Of a stretch of 64,000 nucleotides of DNA, positions 36,602 through 45,150 are shown piece after piece. A program made the translations under genes and the position numbers. Below the pieces are notes generated by a model. That model saw only the letters and a list, made by a program, of their open reading frames with translations, had not been told where the DNA came from and searched no databases. Positions within the stretch are counted from its first letter, which is position 1. Each line of letters starts with the position of its first letter. The DNA is from an uncultured Algibacter sp. (GTDB lineage Bacteria > Bacteroidota > Bacteroidia > Flavobacteriales > Flavobacteriaceae): the NCBI GenBank assembly GCA_947499935.1, contig CANMQH010000003.1, positions 62,001-126,000 on the forward strand, given 5' to 3'.

Positions 36602-36994
36602 TTAATCTGTTATGCTAATACATTGGTCTAGCTTAATAATTTCTAACAAATCATCATATCCAATTAAGCGACCTTTTATTTTTATTTTTTCATTTAACGC
36701 ATAATTGATATCTGTATTAAATTGACAAAAAACCGTATTATCTACAGTAACATCATTTTTATTAAACTCTGTTACTATGCCAGATATTTCTATAGTTTTA
36801 TTTAAATATTTTGTTTCGGATATTTCGGGCTGATTAATAAAGGAATCTGTAATAGCTTTAGCAGATACTTTAAAGTCTGGTTTTTCAACTTCAATATTTC
36901 TATGGTCTTGGTATAGATAGTTGTAACCAATTGTAATACCAATAATTATAACGACAAGAATAAAAAGAAGTCTTTTTATTGTTTTGGTATGCAT
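36602..36994 (-). CDS. OB-fold (tRNA_anti-like) membrane-anchored protein
   Basis: 130 residues. A single N-terminal helix (LLFILVVIIIGITIGYNYLY) anchors it. The outside domain shows the strands of the tRNA_anti-like OB fold (PF12869 type): YLNKTIEISGIVTEFNKNDV, TVDNTVFCQFNTDINYALNE and KIKIKGRLIGYDDLLEIIKL, ending in the characteristic LDQCISI. Despite the name, the domain is not known to bind tRNA. It is the first gene of the four-gene set, 48 bp before the DUF5777 gene, and is common beside such genes in flavobacteria. Role unknown. Confidence 0.8.
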   Translation of the reverse strand: MHTKTIKRLLFILVVIIIGITIGYNYLYQDHRNIEVEKPDFKVSAKAITDSFINQPEISETKYLNKTIEISGIVTEFNKNDVTVDNTVFCQFNTDINYALNEKIKIKGRLIGYDDLLEIIKLDQCISITD

Positions 36995-37108
36995 ATATTA
37001 AAGCTTTAACGTCTTTGCGTCTTGGTCGAGTATGTATGAAGAAAATTACATAAAGTTTAAAATAAAACGGATTTTTAATTTGAATAAAAAAAACTGTTTT
37101 TCAGTAGG

Positions 37109-37645
37109 TTATATTTCTATTTTTGCATTTTGGGTTTTAACCAATGCTATATGTTCCTCAACTTTAAATTCAGAAGGCTTGAAGTTATTACTTCTTGAGC
37201 GAGATTGTTCTTGTCTAGTAATGCTTCTTGCAAAACGCCTAATACTTTGCTCGGTATCTAAGATAATACCAGGAACAGTCACATTTTTACCGTGTTTATC
37301 TTTTGCGACCATGGTAAAATATGATGAGTTACAGTGTTTTTTTTCGCCAGTCTGAATATTTTCAGATTCTACCCTAACACCAACAACCATAGAGGTACGC
37401 CCCGTATAGTTTATAGATGCTTTAAGTGTAACCAACTCACCAACATCTATGGGGTTTAAAAAATCAACCTTGTTTACAGAAGCTGTAACGCAGTAATTTC
37501 TAGAATGCTTTGATGCACATGCAAAAGCAATTTGATCCATTAAATTTAAAATATAACCCCCATGTATTTTTCCACTAAAATTAGAGTGTGATGGTAACAT
37601 GAGCTCAGAAATAGTAATTCTGGAATCTTTAGGATGTTTAAACAT
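37109..37645 (-). CDS. acyl-CoA thioesterase, YciA-like hotdog fold
   Basis: 178 residues. A hotdog domain occupies roughly residues 10-130: SNFSGKIHGGYILNLMDQIA carries the HGG-x7-D catalytic motif, followed by KVDFLNPIDVGELVTLKASI and TGRTSMVVGVRVESENIQTG. The family hydrolyses acyl-CoA in the cytoplasm. The C-terminal 40 residues are basic and probably disordered. The gene follows a short membrane-protein gene after 5 bp and continues the same direction as rmuC, so the three could be one transcript. Confidence 0.92.
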   Translation of the reverse strand: MFKHPKDSRITISELMLPSHSNFSGKIHGGYILNLMDQIAFACASKHSRNYCVTASVNKVDFLNPIDVGELVTLKASINYTGRTSMVVGVRVESENIQTGEKKHCNSSYFTMVAKDKHGKNVTVPGIILDTEQSIRRFARSITRQEQSRSRSNNFKPSEFKVEEHIALVKTQNAKIEI

Positions 37646-37650
37646 GGTTA

Positions 37651-37998
37651 TTAGTTTTGTTCTTCTTCAACTTTTGTTATAAAATATTTGGTGTCTCCGA
37701 GCCAAAATAAGGTTTTGTAGCGCTCAAAATAATGTAACTTTACAAACCTGCCTTGAAATGTATTTAAATCTTTTATTACTTGTTCCTCGCCGTCTTCAAC
37801 AGAAAACACAAATACCTGAGATTCTGAAACCCCTTGACTTATTTCGCCTTCCCATGTTTTAAATAGGACCCCTTTATTACTAAACTTAACTAGTTTTCCT
37901 GCTCTTACACCTTTACTATAATGCACAAAGTATAGTATACTAAAGATACTAATACCTATGATGAGTAAACCAAAACCAATTTTTAATAAGAATTTCAT
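37651..37998 (-). CDS. small membrane-anchored protein
   Basis: 115 residues with one N-terminal membrane helix (IGFGLLIIGISIFSILYFV) and a beta-rich outer domain (GKLVKFSNKGVLFKTWEGEI, VKLHYFERYKTLFWLGDTKY). The sequence is a well-conserved type in flavobacterial genomes, often mislabelled 6-phosphogluconate dehydrogenase; it has no dinucleotide fold, and that label should not be copied. The gene sits between rmuC (14-bp gap) and the thioesterase (5-bp gap). Function unknown. Confidence 0.78.
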   Translation of the reverse strand: MKFLLKIGFGLLIIGISIFSILYFVHYSKGVRAGKLVKFSNKGVLFKTWEGEISQGVSESQVFVFSVEDGEEQVIKDLNTFQGRFVKLHYFERYKTLFWLGDTKYFITKVEEEQN

Positions 37999-38012
37999 GT
38001 GTTTATTTATTT

Positions 38013-39401
38013 TTAATTTTCACCTTCTTGGGCACGTTTTATAATGGCTTCGGGTAATGCTTTTTTTGCTTTGGCGCCCATTTTTTTTAGTTTTTCTACG
38101 CTAGTTATAAGATTACCTCTACCATCAACCAATTTATTCATGGCCGAAGAATAATCGTTTTTAGCAGCGTCTATTTTTTTACCAACCCCAGTTAAATCGG
38201 ATACCAAACCTTCAAATTTATCGTATAATGCTCCTGCTTGTCTAGCAATTTCAATAGCATTTTGTTGTTGCTTTTCATTATTCCACATACTATCAATGGT
38301 TCGTAATGTGGCCAGTAATGTAGATGGCGTTACAATAACAATGTTTTTCTCAAAGGCTTTGTTATATATACTATTGTCCTCATTAACAACCACGGCAAAT
38401 GCAGGCTCAATAGGGATAAACATGAGTACAAAATCTGGTGATTCCATATCATATAAATCTTGGTAATTTTTATCTGAAAGCTGGTCTACATGCCTTCTAA
38501 TAGAATTAATATGGGCTTTTAAGAACGGTATTTTGTCATCATCATCTGCATTAACCAAACGTTCGTAATCCGTTAAGGATACTTTACTATCAATAATCAT
38601 TTTTTTGCCATCAGGAAGGTGTAAAACCACATCGGGTAATACACGAGAACCATCATCTTTGGTAAAGCTTTGTTGCACAAAATATTCGCGATCTTTCTCT
38701 AAACCAGATTTTTCTAAAACACGCTCTAAAACCAATTCTCCCCAATTACCCTGCATTTTACTATCGCCTTTTAAAGCTCTAGTTAAGTTTGTGGCTTCTT
38801 TAGACATTTGTTGGTTTAAATCTTTTAAGCCTAACAATTGCTCTTTTAAAGCCGAATGCATACTAATGCTTTCCTTTTGTGTTGAATCTACTTTTTCTTC
38901 AAAATTTTTGATTTTTTCTTGAAGTGGATTTAAAATGTTTTTGATGTTTTCTTTATTTTGAATCGTGAATTTTTCAGATTTTTCATCAAGAATCTTAGTA
39001 GCTAATAACTCAAAATCCTTACGCAATTGTTCTTGGCGTTCTTCAAGTTCTTGATCACGTTTTATGTTTTGTTGTTGTAGGTTTTCGTATTCTGAATTTT
39101 TTCTAGCTAGCTCTGTGTTTAAAAAATCTTTTTCGCGCCTAATCGCTTCGCGTTCTGTTTCGGTTTTAGAAATCGTTTCTTTTAAAGCATCAAATTGGGT
39201 GTTAAAACTCTCGTTTTGCTTTACGTTTTCTGATTCGCTATAAGCTTTAAAATCATTAAATTGTTGTTGTAAATTACTGTTGCGTTCTTCTAATGTGCTT
39301 TTTTCGCTTTTATTTTTTAATTTAATAATGAGCATGCCTAAATAGGCTCCAATACCAGCGGAAATAAGTATGGCTATAATAAGAATGAGATTGTCGTTCA
39401 T
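38013..39401 (-). CDS. rmuC: DNA recombination protein RmuC
   Basis: 462 residues. One N-terminal membrane helix (LILIIAILISAGIGAYLGML), a long coiled coil of about 180 residues (LEERNSNLQQQFNDFKAYSE and on), then the conserved nuclease-like core with GNWGELVLERVLEKSGLEKD, LPDGKKMIIDSKVSLTDYER and PDFVLMFIPIEPAFAVVVNE. The core belongs to the PD-(D/E)xK-related fold: DVVLHLPDGKKMIIDSK supplies Asp and the D-S-K residues. RmuC limits recombination at inverted repeats in E. coli. It marks the left edge of the accessory segment with the reverse transcriptase, whose gene ends only 59 bp away. Confidence 0.95.
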   Translation of the reverse strand: MNDNLILIIAILISAGIGAYLGMLIIKLKNKSEKSTLEERNSNLQQQFNDFKAYSESENVKQNESFNTQFDALKETISKTETEREAIRREKDFLNTELARKNSEYENLQQQNIKRDQELEERQEQLRKDFELLATKILDEKSEKFTIQNKENIKNILNPLQEKIKNFEEKVDSTQKESISMHSALKEQLLGLKDLNQQMSKEATNLTRALKGDSKMQGNWGELVLERVLEKSGLEKDREYFVQQSFTKDDGSRVLPDVVLHLPDGKKMIIDSKVSLTDYERLVNADDDDKIPFLKAHINSIRRHVDQLSDKNYQDLYDMESPDFVLMFIPIEPAFAVVVNEDNSIYNKAFEKNIVIVTPSTLLATLRTIDSMWNNEKQQQNAIEIARQAGALYDKFEGLVSDLTGVGKKIDAAKNDYSSAMNKLVDGRGNLITSVEKLKKMGAKAKKALPEAIIKRAQEGEN

Positions 39402-39460
39402 GTTTAAAGTACCTTAAAGTGTAAAAGTAATAAATAAGTAAGAGTTGTAACTGATTACTC

Positions 39461-40969
39461 TTAATCTTTCTTGACATTAGAGAAATCGTATTTTTTCATT
39501 GTGGACTGAAGTATTTTCCAGTGATTACGTAATTGTTTTTTTATTTCTGGAGCTTCTAAATCATCTGCTGCTCGATAAGCATATCTTAAATAGTTACCTC
39601 TAAACTTTCTCTCAAAATATTCAGTTTTTGCTTCTCCATTAATATAACGTGTTTTTTTGCTAGGAAGCATTCTAGATTTTTCTCCTTTAAAACTAAATAA
39701 TCTATATATTTTCCTTTTAAATATAGGAGCTTCATCCAATAAATGTTTTTCTTTAATGGATTCTACTCTTTTGTGTTTTCTTTTTATAGTTTGCTTCATT
39801 GCTCTATAAAAACTAGCTAAATTTTTAGATTTAATTAAAGTTTGATATCCATAAAACTCAAATCCTAAATAATTTAAGGGAATATTTTCTTTTAAAGTAT
39901 TATCATTTTTAATTTTGTACGATTGTAAACGACCATTTTTAATTTTAAAAAGAGTTTTTTCTGTTTTTTCTAAAGAAACTTTTAATTTGTTTTTTTTAAT
40001 CTCCTTTTTTACAAATTGTTCTATTAGTTGAATCTGATTTTCATCACAAAGCATTACAATATCATCTGAATACCTTCTGTAAAATATATTATTTTTTAAC
40101 GTTAATTCATTTACAACAGCTTCATCAAATTCTAACATATAAATATTAGCCAACAATGCACTAATTGGTAAACCTTGAGGAATACCAATTAGTTGTTTTT
40201 GTTTGTTCTGTTTTTGGTTTTTGTGAATTATTATATCAGAATTAATTAATTCTTTAATATCTCTGAAGAAAGTGTGTTTCCCCTCTTTTTTATATTTAGC
40301 TAATTCTTTTTCGTCAAAATGAGCATTTTTTGTTTTTAGGTCTTTTAGTTTTACGTACGAAAATCTAGTAATTGCTTTAAACAGATTGAAGTGGTCTTTT
40401 GGTAAACTTTTGTATCCTAATATTTTTGCCCAAGCCAGTTTTAATTTTTTATGATCAAGACTTGGAAAAAAATTTTCTATATCTAAAACGAGAGCGACAC
40501 AGTTATTTCTTTTCTTAATTTCATTAAAAACATCTTTGGCAAAATGTACGTTGTTCTTAAACTTTAATTTATCATCTGTTTGAATTTGTCTGTAAGCAGT
40601 TATGGAGTTTGATAATAGATGATTTTGGTTTAAGTAAGTTTCATATTTTGGAGTAATAATTTGTTGAGTATAATATGAATATATATGAGCATCTAGATGG
40701 GTAGCATAAAGTATTTCTCTAATTTTTGTGTTTGAAATTACATTACCCTTTTTTACTTTTTTATGAGAACGTTTTAATTTTCCTTTAAACTCGGAAACTT
40801 TATATCTTCTTTGTTTTATTTCTTTAAAAATTAAGGGAGAAAAAGAATGATGAGTTACTTTTTTTTTATTGGCTATATAGTTTTTAATAATTTTTTTAAT
40901 AGACAATGGGGTCTTATTAGTGAAATGCGGATAACCTCTGTCTTTAAACCAATCTTTTTGTATTATCAT
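39461..40969 (-). CDS. free-standing reverse transcriptase, defence type (unassigned group)
   Basis: 502 residues from the ATG at 40969; the GTG ten codons upstream is less likely because MIIQKDWFKDRGYPHF is a natural start. The reverse transcriptase core is intact: VALVLDIENFFPS (metal Asp163), IGIPQGLPISALLANIY (261-277), the catalytic YSDD at 300-303 (FYRRYSDDIVML) and NYLGFEFYG near 366. There is no maturase X domain, HNH endonuclease or integrase, so it is not a group II intron or retrotransposon enzyme. The N terminus (160 residues) and the basic C terminus (EIKKQLRNHWKILQSTMKKY) are extra. It resembles the unknown/DRT-type bacterial RTs of antiphage systems, but I cannot assign a subgroup or confirm a retron. 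Very high lysine and AT content suggest transfer. It lies 470 bp from a divergent unknown gene. Confidence 0.93.
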   Translation of the reverse strand: MIIQKDWFKDRGYPHFTNKTPLSIKKIIKNYIANKKKVTHHSFSPLIFKEIKQRRYKVSEFKGKLKRSHKKVKKGNVISNTKIREILYATHLDAHIYSYYTQQIITPKYETYLNQNHLLSNSITAYRQIQTDDKLKFKNNVHFAKDVFNEIKKRNNCVALVLDIENFFPSLDHKKLKLAWAKILGYKSLPKDHFNLFKAITRFSYVKLKDLKTKNAHFDEKELAKYKKEGKHTFFRDIKELINSDIIIHKNQKQNKQKQLIGIPQGLPISALLANIYMLEFDEAVVNELTLKNNIFYRRYSDDIVMLCDENQIQLIEQFVKKEIKKNKLKVSLEKTEKTLFKIKNGRLQSYKIKNDNTLKENIPLNYLGFEFYGYQTLIKSKNLASFYRAMKQTIKRKHKRVESIKEKHLLDEAPIFKRKIYRLFSFKGEKSRMLPSKKTRYINGEAKTEYFERKFRGNYLRYAYRAADDLEAPEIKKQLRNHWKILQSTMKKYDFSNVKKD

Positions 40970-41439
40970 ATCGAATAAAAGTAAAGGAAGCTCTCGCACG
41001 TATTTGTGGTAGAATAAAACTTACATCTTTAAAATGGAATGAACCATTAACCGAGTTCTCGATTCACGTTGCAATTGTACGTTCAAAATAAATACATATA
41101 CATTATGATAGCAATTATCTCTTTAATAGTTCTTACAGCTTTAGAAACCTCTGATATTATCCCTTACTTGGGAATTATCAATAGCCTGACAAGAATTTGC
41201 ATGACACTTTCGAAAGTTTCTTGGCAAAGTTCTTGTAGGTTAAATGGTATTAGCCTAAATTACTATATTCCTAATCTCCATATTTATTATCCCTTTAATT
41301 AAAAAAAGGTCGGATTAAGTGATTGATTAAAATCAATACAGTAGTTCAACAAATGTTTTACCCCTTTTAACTAAAGAACTTCCTTACTTTAATGTAAATA
41401 TACTATTATTCTTATATTTAGTTAAAAATAAATTTATAA
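40970..41439. other. 470-bp region between RT and divergent gene, candidate ncRNA
   Basis: No gene with homology is visible in this divergent gap. It holds several palindromes: CGAGTTCTCG at 41052-41061, ACTTTCGAAAGT at 41206-41217, a CTTG/CAAG arm pair at 41167-41193 and TTGATTAAAATCAA at 41323-41336. RT-based systems usually have a structured RNA directly upstream of the RT gene, which here would be read on the minus strand. A 65-codon plus-strand frame (41105-41302, starting MIAIISLIVL) is open but unsupported. TATATTTA at 41415-41422 is a one-mismatch -7 box for the unknown gene. Confidence 0.4.
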
Positions 41440-42102
41440 ATGAAAACATTTAACATAGGGGATATAGTTACAATTAAATCTCATCCATTATTAAGTTCTA
41501 TTCCAAAAAAAATTAATGAGTTTCCATCACAAGTACCGCCATTAATGCTAGTAAAAGAAGTTGTTTTTGAAAAAGAGGATAAAAAGAAAGTTTTTAGTGA
41601 TGTAATTGAAAAAGCGCAAATTGCAGATTTAGTAAAATATGTTTGTGTTTTTTTTAATGCAAATAAAAGTGAATTTGTTGAAAAGGAAATTTATCATACT
41701 CTATTGGAGTCTTACAGGAAATTAAATTATTATAGAATAGTAGATAAAGATGACAATAAAATTAAATTAGAAAAACAACTTATCCCAGAAGTTGAAAAAT
41801 ACATTCTGGTTTCTGATTATTTATACGGTAAAAGAATACAGTTTAAAACTAAAAAATTAGAACACAGAAAATCATATAGTAATAGTTTTGAGAAAGTTCC
41901 TGGGACTTCGTTTCAAACACCAGATTTTATATTATCTGGAATAAAAGAAGAGGAACAAAAAGATTTGTTTTTTTTAGATGGTAAACCTAAAAGAAAAGTA
42001 AGTAAATTATTATATAAAGTCATGTGGTTTAATCACATCCAACAGAAGTTTAGTGAACATTATTTACCGAAAAAGTTCTTTGTTGAAAATCTAGAAATTT
42101 AG
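41440..42102 (+). CDS. protein of unknown function divergent from the RT
   Basis: 220 residues, no signal peptide or membrane helix. The first 90 residues look like a small beta-barrel: FNIGDIVTIKSHPLL, then PPLMLVKEVVFEKEDKKKVF and VKYVCVFFNANKSEF. The pattern GD-V-x-KS, P-x-M-x-V and C-x-F-F recalls YodC-like (DUF2158) domains in order, but the resemblance is by eye only. The remainder is charged, with basic patches (YGKRIQFKTKKLEHRKSYSN, DGKPKRKVSKLLYKVMWFNH) that could contact nucleic acid. It is the only other gene in the RT segment and is bordered by the end of the BtuD-like gene just 1 bp away. Function not recognised; a role as RT partner is inference. Confidence 0.75.
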   Translation: MKTFNIGDIVTIKSHPLLSSIPKKINEFPSQVPPLMLVKEVVFEKEDKKKVFSDVIEKAQIADLVKYVCVFFNANKSEFVEKEIYHTLLESYRKLNYYRIVDKDDNKIKLEKQLIPEVEKYILVSDYLYGKRIQFKTKKLEHRKSYSNSFEKVPGTSFQTPDFILSGIKEEEQKDLFFLDGKPKRKVSKLLYKVMWFNHIQQKFSEHYLPKKFFVENLEI

Positions 42103-42103
42103 A

Positions 42104-42901
42104 TCAATCACTTTTAACCCTAAAACTCCCCGTAGTCTCATCAAAAGTTATTAAATCTTTAGGAAATAAAGTTTCAAAAACACCATCTTTAATTAGTTGT
42201 TTTGGCGTATTATAAACGACTTTGTTATCCGTCATAACTATTAATTTATCGCATAATTGTATGGCTAAATCTATTTCGTGAGAAGAGAATAAAATCGTTT
42301 TATGGGTGTCTTTAGCTAGTTTTTGAAGTAGTTTTAAAATATATGCCTTATGATACATGTCCAGATGTGTAGTGGGTTCATCTAGTATAATTAAATCGGT
42401 ATCTTGGGCTAAGGCACGGGCAATCATAGCCTTTTGTAATTGACCATCACTTAACTCAAAACACTTTTTTTCTTTTAAATCTGTAATTTTTACTTGTTGT
42501 ATAGCTTTATTGGCTATTTCAATATCTTGTTTAGAAAAACTGCCAATCCAATTGGTGTAGGGCTGTCTTCCTAATAAAATTAATTCATAAACTGATAAAT
42601 TTTTAGAAGCCATAGTTTCTGTTAAAACCAAACTCATTACCTTAGATAAATGTAGTGCCGATAAATCCGAAATATTATGGTTATTAATAAAAATGTTTCC
42701 ATGTAATGCATCTTGAACTTTAGTTAGTGTTCTTAAAAGTGTAGATTTCCCGACACCATTTGCTCCAATTAAGCCAACTAATTCTCCTTGGTTTAGTTCA
42801 ATGTTAATATTAGACGCAATTATAGTGTCTTCTTTTTTAGAAGCATAACCAATAGCTAGGTTACTGGTTTTTAAGATAGGATGTTGCTCTTGTTTTATCA
42901 C
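42104..42901 (-). CDS. btuD: ABC transporter ATPase, cobalamin uptake (BtuD/FecE-like)
   Basis: 265 residues, the normal size for the ATPase of type II importers. Motifs: Walker A GANGVGKST, signature LSDGQLQK, Walker B LIILDEPTTHLD and the switch SSHE. It would power uptake through the adjacent FecCD-type permease. The specific symbol rests on context: the operon (binding protein, permease, ATPase) is divergent from a cobalamin riboswitch and BtuB-like receptor. The sequence alone could equally fit haem or siderophore systems. The start at 42901 gives MIKQEQHPILKTSNLAIGYA; 26 bp separate it from the permease gene. Confidence 0.88.
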   Translation of the reverse strand: MIKQEQHPILKTSNLAIGYASKKEDTIIASNINIELNQGELVGLIGANGVGKSTLLRTLTKVQDALHGNIFINNHNISDLSALHLSKVMSLVLTETMASKNLSVYELILLGRQPYTNWIGSFSKQDIEIANKAIQQVKITDLKEKKCFELSDGQLQKAMIARALAQDTDLIILDEPTTHLDMYHKAYILKLLQKLAKDTHKTILFSSHEIDLAIQLCDKLIVMTDNKVVYNTPKQLIKDGVFETLFPKDLITFDETTGSFRVKSD

Positions 42902-42927
42902 GTTTTTTTGTGCTGTTTAAATTTGCT

Positions 42928-43959
42928 TTAAAACATCATGCTTCGTTTTCTAATTAATAACCAAACTACAACAGGTGCACCAACAATAGCCGTTATAGCA
43001 TTAATAGGTAATGTTAAATCACTAGTAGGTAATTGCGCAATACTGTCGCAAATAAGCATAACAATGGCTCCAAATAAAAATACAGCAGGTAATAATACTT
43101 TATGGTTAGCGGTATTAAAAACTTGTCTCGTTATATGTGGTATAGCCAAACCAATAAAAGCGATTGGGCCAGTAAAAGCTGTAATTACGCCAGCTAATAT
43201 ACTGGTAGTAATAATGATTAGTAATTGACTTTGCTTGATGTTTAAGCCTAAACTTTTGGCATAATTTTCTCCAAGAAGTAATGTATTTAATGATTTTATG
43301 CTAAAAACACTTAATATGATACCAAGGATGTAGATTACAAATAACACAGATAAATCATCCCATGCTAAATTACCAAGACTACCAAATCCCCAAAAAACAT
43401 ATTGTTGTAACTGCTCTGCCGTTCCAAAATAGGAGAGTATACTAACTATAGAGGCTGTAATACTAGCAAACATAAGCCCTATAATAAGTAAAACCATAGT
43501 ATCTCGTACTTTTAATGAAACCATAAGCACAGCTAATAAGACCAAAAAACTACCTAAACTAGCAGCAATAATAATAGACCATTTTGATGCTAACATTAGC
43601 GTTGTAAAACCTCCAAAAATACCTGAGCCAAGTATAACCAGAGCAACGCCTAAACTAGCTCCAGAGCTAATACCTAAAACAAAAGGACCAGCTAATGGAT
43701 TTCTAAATAATGTTTGCATTAATAAACCAGAAATGCCCAAGCCAGAACCTACAATAATTGCTGTTAATGCTTTTGGAAGTCTATAGTTTATTACAATATG
43801 CTCCCAAGGCTTAAGTGATGTTTCTCCACCAAATAAACTATTTACGATGTCTTTTAATGGAATATTTACAGAGCCTAAGCTTATATTTATAAAAAAACAA
43901 CTCAATAAAATAACTATGAGAATAATAAACGATATTTTATATGACTTGCTATTGTGCAA
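42928..43959 (-). CDS. btuC: cobalamin ABC transporter permease (BtuC/FecCD-like)
   Basis: 343 residues and about ten membrane helices. FecCD hallmarks are present: INYRLPKALTAIIVGSGLGI at the N-terminal side, QTLFRNPLAGPFVLGISSGA, and GPIAFIGLAIPHITRQVFNT, the cytoplasmic coupling loop that meets the ATPase. It works as a homodimer in the inner membrane. The gene is immediately after the binding protein gene (ATG at 43959, previous stop ends at 43960) and 26 bp before the ATPase gene. Vitamin B12 as substrate is inferred from the divergent riboswitch-controlled receptor. Confidence 0.92.
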   Translation of the reverse strand: MHNSKSYKISFIILIVILLSCFFINISLGSVNIPLKDIVNSLFGGETSLKPWEHIVINYRLPKALTAIIVGSGLGISGLLMQTLFRNPLAGPFVLGISSGASLGVALVILGSGIFGGFTTLMLASKWSIIIAASLGSFLVLLAVLMVSLKVRDTMVLLIIGLMFASITASIVSILSYFGTAEQLQQYVFWGFGSLGNLAWDDLSVLFVIYILGIILSVFSIKSLNTLLLGENYAKSLGLNIKQSQLLIIITTSILAGVITAFTGPIAFIGLAIPHITRQVFNTANHKVLLPAVFLFGAIVMLICDSIAQLPTSDLTLPINAITAIVGAPVVVWLLIRKRSMMF

Positions 43960-45123
43960 TTACTTTAAGGATTTAAAAAAGAATGGTTTATAATCTTCTA
44001 ATAACTCAGGATGGCATATTTTTATAATATCTTTTAAAACTAAATCGGGTCTGGTGATTCCTAATTCATAATATAATACGCCTCCTGTTTTTCCAGTGGT
44101 ATTGGTAAAGGAATATATGTTTTTATGTTTAAAAGCATCAAAAGCAGTATGGTTTTTATTTCCAGCTTTTAAAGCTTTTAATGTTGTGTAGTTAGACGGA
44201 TTCAGCCAAATATCAGCTTTTTTTGCTTTCACAAAAACAGATTCAAAATTTAGCTTTAAACTGCCAGAACCTTTGGTGTCTTTCCATAAATAATGGACAT
44301 GAGCATCATTTAAAAGTTGTGTTTCTGTACTATTGCCATTGGGTAAATACCAAACATCACTATGCATGGCACCACTTAAAACAGTTGGATATTGTTTTGC
44401 TTTTTTTGCTATTTTTTTAGCCTCCAGATAATTATTTTTTATGTCATTAAATATAGTTGTTGCAAGTTCTTGTTTATCAAACAAAGCACCAAAAAACTTA
44501 ATCCATTCTGCTTTAGCTAACGGAGAGTTTTCTACCCAGTCTCCATTATAAATTACAGGAATACCTGCGTTTTTAATAGTTTCAAAAGCACGATTATTAC
44601 CATCTATACCAAAACCTACAACAAGGTTGGGGTTTAATTCTAATAATACTTCGGTATTTAGGTTTTCGGTTTTACCAAGCTCTCTAATAAAACCACCATC
44701 AATACGTTCTCTTATTTTTTTTGATGAAATATAATCTGTGCCAGGAAAGGCTACTAAGCTTTTTTCAACATGTAAAAGCTCTAAAGCAGGGATGTGCGTT
44801 GTAGAGGTGACTACAATGTTTTTGATAGGCTTTATAATGATACCATCATATTCCCCTTTCATAAATGTTGTCTTTGCGGCATTATCGCTGCTAATTAAAA
44901 CATATTTATATTTTTTTGTAGCATTGGGCCAAGGGTTGTTTATTTCTAAAATAGAATAATTGCTATGTTGAGTAATCGAAAAACCTGAAGCATAATCAAG
45001 TTTTAGTTGCTCGATTTTTGATTCAGGTAAAGAAACCTTATCCGTTTTCTCGTCTTTACAAGAAGCGATTATGATTAAGAAGCATAATAAGATTAACTTT
45101 TTCAATGGATTGGACTCTAACAT
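43960..45123 (-). CDS. btuF: cobalamin-binding ABC lipoprotein (BtuF-like)
   Basis: 387 residues. Lipobox LIIIASC puts the lipid at about Cys22, so this receptor is anchored to a membrane. Two TroA-type lobes follow: VVTSTTHIPALELLHVEKSL, LVVGFGIDGNNRAFETIKNA and IPVIYNGDWVENSPLAKAEW on one side, WLNPSNYTTLKALKAGNKNH on the other. It belongs to the class III binding proteins that use FecCD permeases. At 387 residues it is longer than typical BtuF (about 270), as usual for Bacteroidota. A TACTTTTG -7 box lies only 4 bp before the ATG (complement of 45128-45135), so the leader would be almost absent; unlike btuB, it is not behind a riboswitch. Confidence 0.88.
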   Translation of the reverse strand: MLESNPLKKLILLCFLIIIASCKDEKTDKVSLPESKIEQLKLDYASGFSITQHSNYSILEINNPWPNATKKYKYVLISSDNAAKTTFMKGEYDGIIIKPIKNIVVTSTTHIPALELLHVEKSLVAFPGTDYISSKKIRERIDGGFIRELGKTENLNTEVLLELNPNLVVGFGIDGNNRAFETIKNAGIPVIYNGDWVENSPLAKAEWIKFFGALFDKQELATTIFNDIKNNYLEAKKIAKKAKQYPTVLSGAMHSDVWYLPNGNSTETQLLNDAHVHYLWKDTKGSGSLKLNFESVFVKAKKADIWLNPSNYTTLKALKAGNKNHTAFDAFKHKNIYSFTNTTGKTGGVLYYELGITRPDLVLKDIIKICHPELLEDYKPFFFKSLK

Positions 45124-45150
45124 TTATCAAAAGTAATATTATTTAATCTT

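Noticed and set aside
37032..37355. 107-codon plus-strand frame
   Set aside because: Antisense to the thioesterase gene, which has full hotdog motifs.
39461..40969. RT as part of a group II intron or retron
   Set aside because: No maturase X domain, HNH domain or domain V-like RNA is visible, and no msr/msd-type stem pair was found; the group remains open.
41069..41302. 77-codon plus-strand frame starting at TTG in the RT gap
   Set aside because: No homology, no ribosome site; only the internal ATG at 41105 gives a plausible peptide, so it is kept as a remark and not as a gene.
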